Source: Sulfitobacter noctilucae
Lineage (GTDB): Bacteria; Pseudomonadota; Alphaproteobacteria; Rhodobacterales; Rhodobacteraceae
DNA length: 64,000 bases
Assembly (NCBI RefSeq): GCF_000622365.1
Contig: NZ_JASC01000001.1
Coordinates: forward strand, 167,717-231,716
Direction: 5' to 3'
Position numbers and translations under genes: made by a program. Below, in pieces: positions 18,670 through 27,227 of this stretch. Below the pieces are notes generated by a model. That model saw nothing but the letters and a program-made list of their open reading frames with translations, had not been told where the DNA came from and did not search any database. Position 1 is the first letter of the stretch. Each line of letters starts with the position of its first letter.

Positions 18670-21600
18670 GGGGTGATCGTGACTTGCGCTGTGGCAGTGT
18701 TGGCGCGGTATTCCGGGCGGTACATGTCTTCGACCGTGGCGGCGGGATGATGGTAGGTGCCGGGACTGACAGCGCGCAGGATATAGGCCAGTTCAAACGG
18801 ATCTGTGCCGCTGTGATTGACAGCCGCTACAAAGCGATCGGAGCGAAACTCGGCAGTCTCCGTCTGTTTGGCTTTCAGCCAATCGAGTGCGGCGATATCC
18901 CCGCTGCGGATCAGGTTGGGATTGTCGATCTCGAACCCTGCGGCCAGTGGATCATCTATGATGAGCCGGGCACCGATCTCCTCAAAGGGGGTGACTTTGA
19001 GGACCACGACCAACCGCTCGCCCGAGGCAACGCTGTCGCTGACGGGCTCGCCCTCCATCGTAAGGATGCGACGAGTGATCTGATAGCCATAACCGCCCGC
19101 TTCCGGGGCCACCTCTGGTACGCCGAAGGCCGTCATGGTCACATCCATGCCACGGGCGCTGACATTCTCGATGACAGACGCGCCGCCGGTCTGATCGGAC
19201 AGCCGCTGTACCACCCGACCTGTTGCAGGCACGCCATCGACCCGCAGATCGGGGGTGGACTGAGGGGCAGCCAGCGCATGCGCAGCCATAACAACCTGCG
19301 CAGCTTCCTGCGTTGAGAGGGACGCGCCACCGCCTTGTATCGCGTTGGATAATACCGACTTGTCCAGAACCGCGCTGCCCGCTTCGGCACCCAGCCGTAG
19401 CACTGCTGCCGCATCGCGCAGGGGCGAACCGAAATCATCGCGCCAGACGCGCGTATCGGTCTGGGCATTCAGCATCCTGCCTGCGTGTGCAAAAAGAGCA
19501 TCGGCGCGCACCGGATCGCCGTAGGCTGCGAGTGCGGCACCCAATTGCGCCACCGCCAACGGCGTTGCAAAGTCCTGCGCCTTGGTATCCGCGTAGTATC
19601 GCAGATCACCCATCCGTGCCGCGCCTTCCCGGGCGAGCACAAGAAGCGCATAGGCGATATCCTCGCCCCCCTTATCAAAATCGGGCGCATAGCTGATCCG
19701 GTTGCGCAAATTGTCCATCGCCAGAGAGAAGGCGAGGTCCGGCACCGCATGGCCCTGCGCCCGCGCACGGGACAGAAAATCGGTGACATAGGCATCAAGC
19801 CAAAACTCCCCCGACCCTGCGCCCCACAGCCCGAAGGCCCCGTTGCTGGCTTGCCGCGACAGGATGCGGGTGATGGATTGGCTGATCTTGTCTTCGATAC
19901 GGTCGGGCGTGCCCAACCCCGCGTCTTGCGCCAGCGACGACAAATACAGCAGCGGCAGCGCCCCCGAGGTGACCTGTTCAGTGCAGCCGTAAGGGTAGCG
20001 GTCGAGTTGCTGCAACAATCCGGGCACATCGAACCGCGCCAGCGGGCCTGCCGTCAGCGTGGCCGTGGCAATGCCAGGGCGGAAACCCGCGAAGACCTCA
20101 GTGTCAAAGGTAAAGCTCTCACCTACTCCAAGTGTGAATTGGCGCGTTGTGGAAACCTCTGGATCATTGTCGCGCACCGGGAGGGTGAATGATTTGCGCA
20201 GTTCTGTGCCGTCAGGCGTCGTTAAAACAACTGTGATGACAGGATCGCCCAATTCACGCCCCGTCACGGGGATGTTCAACTGCGCGGTGCCTTGTGGCGT
20301 CATTGTGACGGTTTCGGGCGTTTTGCCCAGGGCCACAGCCGCATCGGTGTAAACCTTCAACGGTATTTCTCCCGCCGGGCCGCTGGTGTGCGTGAATTCC
20401 AGCAGCAAACGGCTCGTGTCTCCGGGTGCCAGAAAGCGGGGCAAGGAGGCGCTGACTACAACAGGATCGGCGGCGATTACATCGCGGGTCGCCTGACCAA
20501 CAGCGGTGTCTGACCACGCAACCGCCATCAGGCGCATCGTGCCGTTGAACGCAGGTTTTTCTATCTCAATCTCTGCGCGGCCCTCCGGCCCGACAGTGAC
20601 AGGCCCACTGAAGAATGCCATCAGCTTTTCCGTGGGCGGCGGGGATTGAACTTGTGCCGTTGCGGCCGCGTCACCGCCAGACCGCACAACGCCCATGGCC
20701 CCGTTCATACCATCAATCAGACGACCGTAGATATCGCGCAATTCGACCCCTAAACGGCGCTGGCCAAAGTAATGTCCGGTAACAATAGGCGGCGTGAATC
20801 CGGTGAGGTTCAAGATACCCAGATCAACAGCCGCAAGGGTGACATAGGCGGTATCGCCTTCGTCCAAACCATCGACCTGTACCGCCGCGAGAAAACCACC
20901 CGCCTGACCATCGGTCGCTTCGGGCGCATCTATGGACACATTCAGCGCCCTGGTGCCGGGGCGCACGGCGGCATGGACCAGCCCCATCTGGCGTGACGGG
21001 TTCTGGCCGGCGGCCACATCCATACCACGCAGCACCGAAGCCGTGACGTAGGCACCCGTGCCCCAGTCGGCGGTGACCGTCAGCGACACGGTATTTTCGC
21101 CAGCAGCAACCGGCACTACACGCCGTTCAATCACCCGGTTCGACAGGACCGACACAAGGGCGACGCCCGCGTCCTGTGCGACCAGTCGCAGGGTTGCGGT
21201 GTCGCCCGGCGCATAGTCCTCTGCATCCAGTGACAATTCCAACCGGTCGGGTGTATCCGTGGCACTGTCGCCGCCGTACCACCCGGATGAAAACGGTATC
21301 GACGATGCGGCGTAGGGTGTGCCTGTGCGTTCGACAATCAGCTCGTACCTGCCCCATTCGGTAGGGGCAGTCACAGTGGTCGGCGTTTGGCCCAACATCA
21401 CATCGCCGTTTTGAACGCGAATCCGGCGGGTGGTCGGTTCCCACTCCCAATTGCCGTAAAGCTGGTACCATTGATAGCGCGTCTCGACCCGGTTCAGGGT
21501 CCAGCGCACCGGCATATCGACGGCCGAACCATCGGGGCCGACAGCAATCAGATCAAACGCAGCCTCGCTGCCTTCGGGCAGTGTTCCCTCGAAACGGGGT

Positions 21601-24101
21601 TTGATGCCGATCAGGGGGTCATCGGAGGTGATCGCGCGTGTCAGGCGGCGCTCTACCGGGCGGCCCGACCCTTCGGCGACACGCAAGATCACCTCGGCCT
21701 CCAACGGCAGGCCGGGGTCCTGGTCCAGTGTCGGCAGTTCAAGCGCCACTGTTGCGCGGCCCTGTGCATTGGTCTTTGCATCGCCAATCCCGCTGGTCCG
21801 TGTTCTGAACCCTGCGTCGTGACGGCCAAAGCGGTAGCCCTCCCACCCGGCCAGCTTCGCAGCAGGCCGCAGGCGCAGATCGCCCTCAACCGTGAGCCCG
21901 GCCCCCGGCGCGCCGAAAAGATAGCGGACATCGACGTGCAAAGGCGGCGTTTGCGCCAGCCGCAAAGCTGCGTCCGGCAGCGTCAGATCAAAATCAAGGC
22001 GTTCGGGCAGGAAATCCTCAACCAGCAGGACCTGACTGGCCAGCGCGGGGGCGTCCAGATCAGACAGGATATCAAGCCGCCAAGCACCACGCGGCACATC
22101 CGCGCCCAGCGGCAGAGCAAAGACATGGCCCCCAGCCTGCGCGTTGGTGCTTAGGTGGCGGGCATATTCCACACCATCGGGGCGTTTCAGGATTGCCGTC
22201 ACCGGTAGACCGGTCAGCGCCGCGGCCTGTGCATCGCGGGTCAGCACCGTGGCAAAGATCGTCTCGCCCACGCGGTAGGCTCCTCTGTCCGTAGTCAGGA
22301 ATGTGTCGATGGGGGGCGCGGGCGGATTGCCCTCAACCCCGCGATCAGAAAGATCAAATGCCGGATCGGTGAGGGACAGAAAGGCAATGTCCTTGTCACC
22401 GTCCTCCGCCATCAAAAGCGCTGGCCGTGCCGCGCCGGTGCCACGGGTCAGACCCGCTGCGAAACGGGCAAACCCTTGCGCATCGGTGGTCGCACTGCCC
22501 AATACGGCGTTAGCACGGCTGATCAGGCTCACGGTGATCCCCTCGCGCGGTGCCGCGTCCGACAGCCCGCGCACGGCGACCTGCATCCCGTCGATCCCTG
22601 CCCATGTAGTTAGCCCTAGGTCAGACAGGACAAACCATTGCATTGCCGGCGGCGAGTCGTAGCGGTCCTGTCCCGGCACCGCTGCGCTGAGTGTGTAGAT
22701 GCCGGGTGACTGCCCTTGCAGAGCCTCGCCCATTGGCAGGCGGGTCGTCATATCGACGTTCAGTTCGTTCTGTACCTCGGCTGTACCGGTCCAGATCTCC
22801 TCTGCCATATCGGCAGAAAACTGGTCATCCTCATAACCGCTGAGTGGCCGACCGAAATAGCTTTCGCGGATGGCGCGGACCAGATTGCGGTCGCTGACCC
22901 GGCGCAGACGCAGATCGAGCGTGCTGGTGTTTACCGTCTCGATCGGCAGGGCCGCATCAGCGCTGCGCGGCAGGACGTAGGCGCGGCCCGGGAAGCGGAG
23001 GGTGGGCGCTCTGTCGCGCACATATTGCTGCACCGTCACATCGCGGTTCAGGACCTCGCCGCTGGCTGAAGGCAGACCTGCACGCAAGGTCACGCTGTAC
23101 CGCTGACCGTGTGCAACCCCGTCGATACAAAGCTGACTGTCGTCCACCTGCACCACCATTCCGCGCCCCTCGACGCGGACGAAGGGTTCGTAGTCGACAC
23201 CTGCCTGAACAAGGTTTTCCGAAAATTGCACGCAGATACGGGGGGCCGCGGCATCGTTGTCGGAGCGGTTTTCGGTCACGCGAAATCCATATTTTCCGAT
23301 AGCCTTCTCAAGCGCCTGCTCCAGATCATCGCGGGGCTGGACCGCCAATGCCTGACGCAGCGCCGGGATCATGTCACGACCCCTATTGGTCATCTCCAGC
23401 ACCTGTGCCAGAACGCGTAATGCTTCAACCTGCAGTGCAGGGCTCTCTGCCCGCAGATAGCCGTTGATGGCCGCCGAAAGCGCCTCGCTTCGTGTCTGTC
23501 GTTGCTCTGCGCGTTTGGCGGTTTTCGCGTGGATCAGGGCCAGTCGGGCATAGGACGTCCACAAATCGGGGCGGTCCGATAGGGCTGCAGCCTTGCCCGC
23601 CCAGCGCAACGCGGCGCGGGTATCGCCGGACTGTTCAGCGGCCGACAGGGCCGCGATCAGGTCAGCGGTGGTTTCACCGCCAAAGGTAAAGCGCCGCGTA
23701 TTGGTCGCAACAAATTCATTGGCGCTGGCAATGTCAGCATCACTGAGGAAAGGGGCCTGTGCCCTATGGCGTGCCGCAGACTGGGTCAGCGCGGGGGGTG
23801 TGACAACTTTGCGGGCCGATATGGCACCGACATAGGCGGTTGCGCTGCCAACTGCAGATTTAGGGAAACAGGCTTTGCTGCGGGTATTGAACGTGAAGGC
23901 CACACAGGTGTCTTGTGCCGAACAGGCCCGCGCGCAGGCGTCCTGGGTGGTGTCGAAAAGTTGGGCCAGATCCGTTCCCGGCAGATCGGTATCGCGGGTA
24001 TAGAGGTACCGATGATCTGGCACAGGGTCTTGAGCGAGGGATGGTCCCGCAATCAAATTTCCGAGAAGGCACAGGGCCGTCAGCCATAAAAACACACGCA
24101 T
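18666..24101 (-). CDS. Bacterial alpha-2-macroglobulin with N-terminal PAN/Apple-like domain
   Basis: The 1811-residue protein has a signal peptide (MRVFLWLTALCLLGNLIAG, cleavage near LAQ-DP) with no lipobox Cys, so it should be soluble in the periplasm rather than a lipoprotein as in E. coli YfhM. Residues about 25-100 form a small Cys-rich PAN/Apple-like module (DACARACSAQDTC). MG domains with repeated beta motifs follow, then the thioester motif GCTEQ with Cys1373 and Gln1376, intact for covalent protease trapping, and an alpha-toroid TED region. Start at 24101 gives the signal peptide; 345 bases of extra open frame upstream overlap the divergent kinase gene. Coupled with pbpC. Confidence 0.93.
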   Translation of the reverse strand: MRVFLWLTALCLLGNLIAGPSLAQDPVPDHRYLYTRDTDLPGTDLAQLFDTTQDACARACSAQDTCVAFTFNTRSKACFPKSAVGSATAYVGAISARKVVTPPALTQSAARHRAQAPFLSDADIASANEFVATNTRRFTFGGETTADLIAALSAAEQSGDTRAALRWAGKAAALSDRPDLWTSYARLALIHAKTAKRAEQRQTRSEALSAAINGYLRAESPALQVEALRVLAQVLEMTNRGRDMIPALRQALAVQPRDDLEQALEKAIGKYGFRVTENRSDNDAAAPRICVQFSENLVQAGVDYEPFVRVEGRGMVVQVDDSQLCIDGVAHGQRYSVTLRAGLPSASGEVLNRDVTVQQYVRDRAPTLRFPGRAYVLPRSADAALPIETVNTSTLDLRLRRVSDRNLVRAIRESYFGRPLSGYEDDQFSADMAEEIWTGTAEVQNELNVDMTTRLPMGEALQGQSPGIYTLSAAVPGQDRYDSPPAMQWFVLSDLGLTTWAGIDGMQVAVRGLSDAAPREGITVSLISRANAVLGSATTDAQGFARFAAGLTRGTGAARPALLMAEDGDKDIAFLSLTDPAFDLSDRGVEGNPPAPPIDTFLTTDRGAYRVGETIFATVLTRDAQAAALTGLPVTAILKRPDGVEYARHLSTNAQAGGHVFALPLGADVPRGAWRLDILSDLDAPALASQVLLVEDFLPERLDFDLTLPDAALRLAQTPPLHVDVRYLFGAPGAGLTVEGDLRLRPAAKLAGWEGYRFGRHDAGFRTRTSGIGDAKTNAQGRATVALELPTLDQDPGLPLEAEVILRVAEGSGRPVERRLTRAITSDDPLIGIKPRFEGTLPEGSEAAFDLIAVGPDGSAVDMPVRWTLNRVETRYQWYQLYGNWEWEPTTRRIRVQNGDVMLGQTPTTVTAPTEWGRYELIVERTGTPYAASSIPFSSGWYGGDSATDTPDRLELSLDAEDYAPGDTATLRLVAQDAGVALVSVLSNRVIERRVVPVAAGENTVSLTVTADWGTGAYVTASVLRGMDVAAGQNPSRQMGLVHAAVRPGTRALNVSIDAPEATDGQAGGFLAAVQVDGLDEGDTAYVTLAAVDLGILNLTGFTPPIVTGHYFGQRRLGVELRDIYGRLIDGMNGAMGVVRSGGDAAATAQVQSPPPTEKLMAFFSGPVTVGPEGRAEIEIEKPAFNGTMRLMAVAWSDTAVGQATRDVIAADPVVVSASLPRFLAPGDTSRLLLEFTHTSGPAGEIPLKVYTDAAVALGKTPETVTMTPQGTAQLNIPVTGRELGDPVITVVLTTPDGTELRKSFTLPVRDNDPEVSTTRQFTLGVGESFTFDTEVFAGFRPGIATATLTAGPLARFDVPGLLQQLDRYPYGCTEQVTSGALPLLYLSSLAQDAGLGTPDRIEDKISQSITRILSRQASNGAFGLWGAGSGEFWLDAYVTDFLSRARAQGHAVPDLAFSLAMDNLRNRISYAPDFDKGGEDIAYALLVLAREGAARMGDLRYYADTKAQDFATPLAVAQLGAALAAYGDPVRADALFAHAGRMLNAQTDTRVWRDDFGSPLRDAAAVLRLGAEAGSAVLDKSVLSNAIQGGGASLSTQEAAQVVMAAHALAAPQSTPDLRVDGVPATGRVVQRLSDQTGGASVIENVSARGMDVTMTAFGVPEVAPEAGGYGYQITRRILTMEGEPVSDSVASGERLVVVLKVTPFEEIGARLIIDDPLAAGFEIDNPNLIRSGDIAALDWLKAKQTETAEFRSDRFVAAVNHSGTDPFELAYILRAVSPGTYHHPAATVEDMYRPEYRANTATAQVTITP

Positions 24102-24164
24102 CTGAAAATCTCCAGCTTGAATAGGTTCAGCCTGACACGCGGCCCGATTCCCGACAAGACGTGC

Positions 24165-24183
24165 CATCCGTTTTAAGCGGATG
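24165..24183. repeat. Inverted repeat between the alpha-2-macroglobulin and kinase genes
   Basis: CATCCG is followed after seven bases (TTTTAAG) by CGGATG, a perfect 6-base inverted repeat in the 133-base divergent gap. It could be an operator or a leader hairpin; there is no further support. Confidence 0.4.
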
Positions 24184-24234
24184 TTCACGCTGTCGCGGCA
24201 TGGTGCGCGATACCAAAGGGCAGCGGAGCGGCAT

Positions 24235-26397
24235 ATGAGCCTTGCCGATAAATTAACCGAAGAACGGCGCAACAGGCTTGCCGCCGAGCGGATGCTTGAG
24301 CTTAAGCAGGCCGAGCTTTTTGCCGCGAACCGGAAACTGGGCAAACATGCCCAGCAGTTGACCGAGGAGATCGTCGAAACCCGCGCGCAGGTTGCCACCA
24401 TCCGGGGGGAGAACCAGCGCGTCAAATCCGATCTATCCGTCGCCAATCAGAAGATTGCCATCGCGGAACGGCGACTTTGGCATTCGATCGAGACGATCCA
24501 CGACGGTTTTGCGTTTTTCAACGCTGACAATGAAATGATCATGGCCAACCGCTCCTATCTGTCGGTTTTCGAAGATCTTGAGGTGATTGCACCGGGCGTT
24601 AACTATGTCACGATCCTGCAAACGCTGACGGACGAGGGCATCGTGAACACCGGCGATCTGACAGCTGCGGATTGGCGGCAGATGATGTCTGAACGGTTTA
24701 TCCAAAACAGGCCCGAACCGATTGTGCTCCGGCTTTGGAACGACGAACATATCAAACTGGTGGATCATCGCGGACCCGAAGGCGATGTGGTGTCCTTGGC
24801 GCTGAACATCACCGCAACTGTGGCCTATGAGGCGAAGCTGAGAGAGGCCCGCGCCGTGGCCGAAAGCGCCAACTGCGCGAAGTCGGCGTTTCTGGCCAAT
24901 ATGAGCCATGAGATCAGAACGCCGATGAACGGCGTGATCGGGATGGCTGACCTGCTGGCCAGTGGTGATCTGGACGATGAACAGCAGTTGTTTGTCCAGA
25001 CGATCAAGAACTCGGGCGAGGCTTTGTTGGTCATCATCAACGATGTGCTGGACTACTCGAAGATTGACGCGAACCGCCTGAGCCTTCACCCGGAGCCTTT
25101 TGATCTGGAACGCGCCATTCTTGAGGTCTTGATGCTGTTGCAACCCTCTGCACAGGATAAAGGGCTGTCCTTGCTGATGGATTATGATCTGTTCATGCCC
25201 GGCCTTTTGATCGGCGATCCGGGTCGTATTCGCCAGGTTTTGACGAACCTGATCGGGAATGCCGTGAAGTTCACGAGCGAAGGGCATGTCCTGATCCGTG
25301 TGGTCGGCATGCCCGACCAAGCCGCTGGCAAACTGTCGCTACATGTCACGATTGAAGATACCGGCATCGGCATCCCCGAAGATATGGTCGAGCATGTGTT
25401 TGGTGAATTCAATCAGGTTGAAAACGAGCGCAACCGCCAGTTCGACGGCACAGGCCTGGGTCTTGCGATCACCCAACGGCTGATCAAGTTGATGGATGGC
25501 GACATTTGGGTCAGCTCGACCGAAGGGGACGGATCTTGCTTTGGATTCCGCATCGACTTGGGCCTTGTCGATACGGACAGCAAGCTGCAATGGACGCCGC
25601 CCGACGGTCTGCGCCACGTTGCCGTCGTAGATGATGCAGATGTGTATCGCGGCGTGCTGATCCGCCAGATGGCGCAGCTTGGGATCAAGGTGACCCCTTG
25701 CTCAACCGCTGCGGATTTCAGTCGCAAGCTGGAGCCCACTATTGACCTGGTCCTTGCCGCAGAAAGCAGTGCGGAACTGGTGGCTGCCCATCTGGAACGA
25801 CAGACTAAATCCTATCCCCTGATCTTGCTAAGGGCCGATCTGGGTCGATCACTGCCCGATTTGCCGGTGCCCGTTTTCGGCAACCTTCATACGCCGCCAC
25901 CAAGGCAGGAGCTCTTTTCCCTTCTCGATAAACTCGAGTTTGAAGATGCCGGCCAACAGCATGCCACTCTGACGCAGGATGCGACCGGACTACGTCCGAT
26001 GCGCATACTCGCGGCGGAGGACAATAAGACCAACCAGTTGGTCTTTGGTAAAATGCTCAAAGAACTGAATGTCGATCTGACCTTTGCCGGAAACGGCGAA
26101 GAGGCGGTCGAACTGTTTCGAAACATCGCGCCCGATTTGGTCTTTATGGATATTTCGATGCCCAAGATGGACGGGCGCGCGGCAACCGCTGCGATCCGGA
26201 CGCTTGAAACTGACCGCCGTACGCCCGTTGTGGCACTGACCGCCCATGCAATGGATGGCGACGATGCTGACATTCTGGCCGTTGGGCTAGACCGCTACCT
26301 GACCAAACCCCTGCGCAAACCCATGATTTTTGCCGAAATTGAGGCCGCGCATGATGCGACCACTATGGAACCTTTAACGGTGCCTCAAGAGGGGTAA
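24235..26397 (+). CDS. Hybrid sensor histidine kinase with two receiver-like domains
   Basis: The 720-residue cytoplasmic protein has no transmembrane helix. Order: N-terminal coiled coil rich in Glu/Arg (residues 1-80), PAS-like domain (about 80-190, RRLWHSIETIHDGFAFFNAD), HisKA with phosphoaccepting His225 (ANMSHEIRTPMNG), HATPase with LTNLIGNAVKFT, DTGIGIPED and GTGLGLAITQ, then a degenerate receiver (about 465-570, AVVDDADVYRG, no acceptor Asp) and a complete receiver with Asp639 (LVFMDISMPKMDG) and the Lys in LTKPLRKP. The start at 24235 follows a GGAG site; an earlier in-frame start at 24181 is possible. No partner regulator is adjacent. The 3' end overlaps yaaA by 13 bases. Confidence 0.93.
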   Translation: MSLADKLTEERRNRLAAERMLELKQAELFAANRKLGKHAQQLTEEIVETRAQVATIRGENQRVKSDLSVANQKIAIAERRLWHSIETIHDGFAFFNADNEMIMANRSYLSVFEDLEVIAPGVNYVTILQTLTDEGIVNTGDLTAADWRQMMSERFIQNRPEPIVLRLWNDEHIKLVDHRGPEGDVVSLALNITATVAYEAKLREARAVAESANCAKSAFLANMSHEIRTPMNGVIGMADLLASGDLDDEQQLFVQTIKNSGEALLVIINDVLDYSKIDANRLSLHPEPFDLERAILEVLMLLQPSAQDKGLSLLMDYDLFMPGLLIGDPGRIRQVLTNLIGNAVKFTSEGHVLIRVVGMPDQAAGKLSLHVTIEDTGIGIPEDMVEHVFGEFNQVENERNRQFDGTGLGLAITQRLIKLMDGDIWVSSTEGDGSCFGFRIDLGLVDTDSKLQWTPPDGLRHVAVVDDADVYRGVLIRQMAQLGIKVTPCSTAADFSRKLEPTIDLVLAAESSAELVAAHLERQTKSYPLILLRADLGRSLPDLPVPVFGNLHTPPPRQELFSLLDKLEFEDAGQQHATLTQDATGLRPMRILAAEDNKTNQLVFGKMLKELNVDLTFAGNGEEAVELFRNIAPDLVFMDISMPKMDGRAATAAIRTLETDRRTPVVALTAHAMDGDDADILAVGLDRYLTKPLRKPMIFAEIEAAHDATTMEPLTVPQEG

Positions 26398-27161
26398 TCA
26401 CGCACGAAAACAGGGCGTTCCGGCGTTGAGGTATCGGCCTGCCAAGCGTACCCACCGGTGTCGAAATCTTGCAAGGCCTTCGGGTCGGTCAACCGGTTCT
26501 GCACGATGAAACGTGCCATTGCCCCGCGCGCTTTCTTGGCGAAAAAGCTGACGATCTTGGGGCCTTTGCCATCATGTTTGTCTTCCATGAATTGCGGCGT
26601 GATGATGCTGGGTTTCAGCGCTTTTGGGGCCACCGCACCAAAATACTCCTGACTTGCGCAATTGACCAAAACCGCGCTGCCGGTCTTTTCCGCCTGCACG
26701 TTCAGTGCTTTGGACAGGTCATCGCGCCAGTAGTCATACAGGTTCGCACCCCGCCGCGTCTTGAGCCTGCTGCCCATTTCAAGGCGGTACGCCTGAATCG
26801 CATCAAGCGGCCGAAGCACACCATAAAGTCCTGACAGAATACGCAGATGGTCCTGCGCCCAGGCCATTTCATCCGCATCAAGGCTGCTTGCCTCAAGCCC
26901 TTGATAGGTATCGCCGGCAAAGGCCAAGGCCGCAGGGCGCGTCAGATCGGGCGCTGGATCTTCCTCAAAGGATTTGAACCTGTCGCGGTTCAACTTGGCC
27001 AGCGCATCACTCAGGTGCATCAGCCCTTTCAGATCACCCAGCGACAGATTGCGCGCCGTTTTCACAAGCCGAACGGCATCTTCCTGAAAATCGGGTTGCG
27101 TGACCTTCACATCACGCGGCTCCCAATCCAGTTTCTTGGCAGGTGAAATTACAACCAGCAT
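26385..27161 (-). CDS. yaaA: Peroxide stress protein YaaA
   Basis: The 258-residue DUF328/YaaA protein starts MLVVISPAKKLDW, the family signature, and contains LSGLYGVLRPLDAIQAYRLEMG and LVNCASQEYF, all diagnostic. In E. coli YaaA lowers free intracellular iron during hydrogen peroxide stress and has a DNA-binding fold. It is a single-gene leftward unit between a convergent kinase gene (13-base overlap) and recQ, 66 bases downstream of the recQ stop. Confidence 0.95.
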   Translation of the reverse strand: MLVVISPAKKLDWEPRDVKVTQPDFQEDAVRLVKTARNLSLGDLKGLMHLSDALAKLNRDRFKSFEEDPAPDLTRPAALAFAGDTYQGLEASSLDADEMAWAQDHLRILSGLYGVLRPLDAIQAYRLEMGSRLKTRRGANLYDYWRDDLSKALNVQAEKTGSAVLVNCASQEYFGAVAPKALKPSIITPQFMEDKHDGKGPKIVSFFAKKARGAMARFIVQNRLTDPKALQDFDTGGYAWQADTSTPERPVFVRDYPS

Positions 27162-27227
27162 TCGGTTCCCCTTTGAATCTTTTGACTGAAATAGTTTGTG
27201 TTTGCCCCATCACAAGGGAAAACCTGC

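Noticed and set aside
24102..24446. N-terminal extension of the alpha-2-macroglobulin gene
   Set aside because: It runs antisense to the kinase gene; the signal peptide at 24101 marks the true start.
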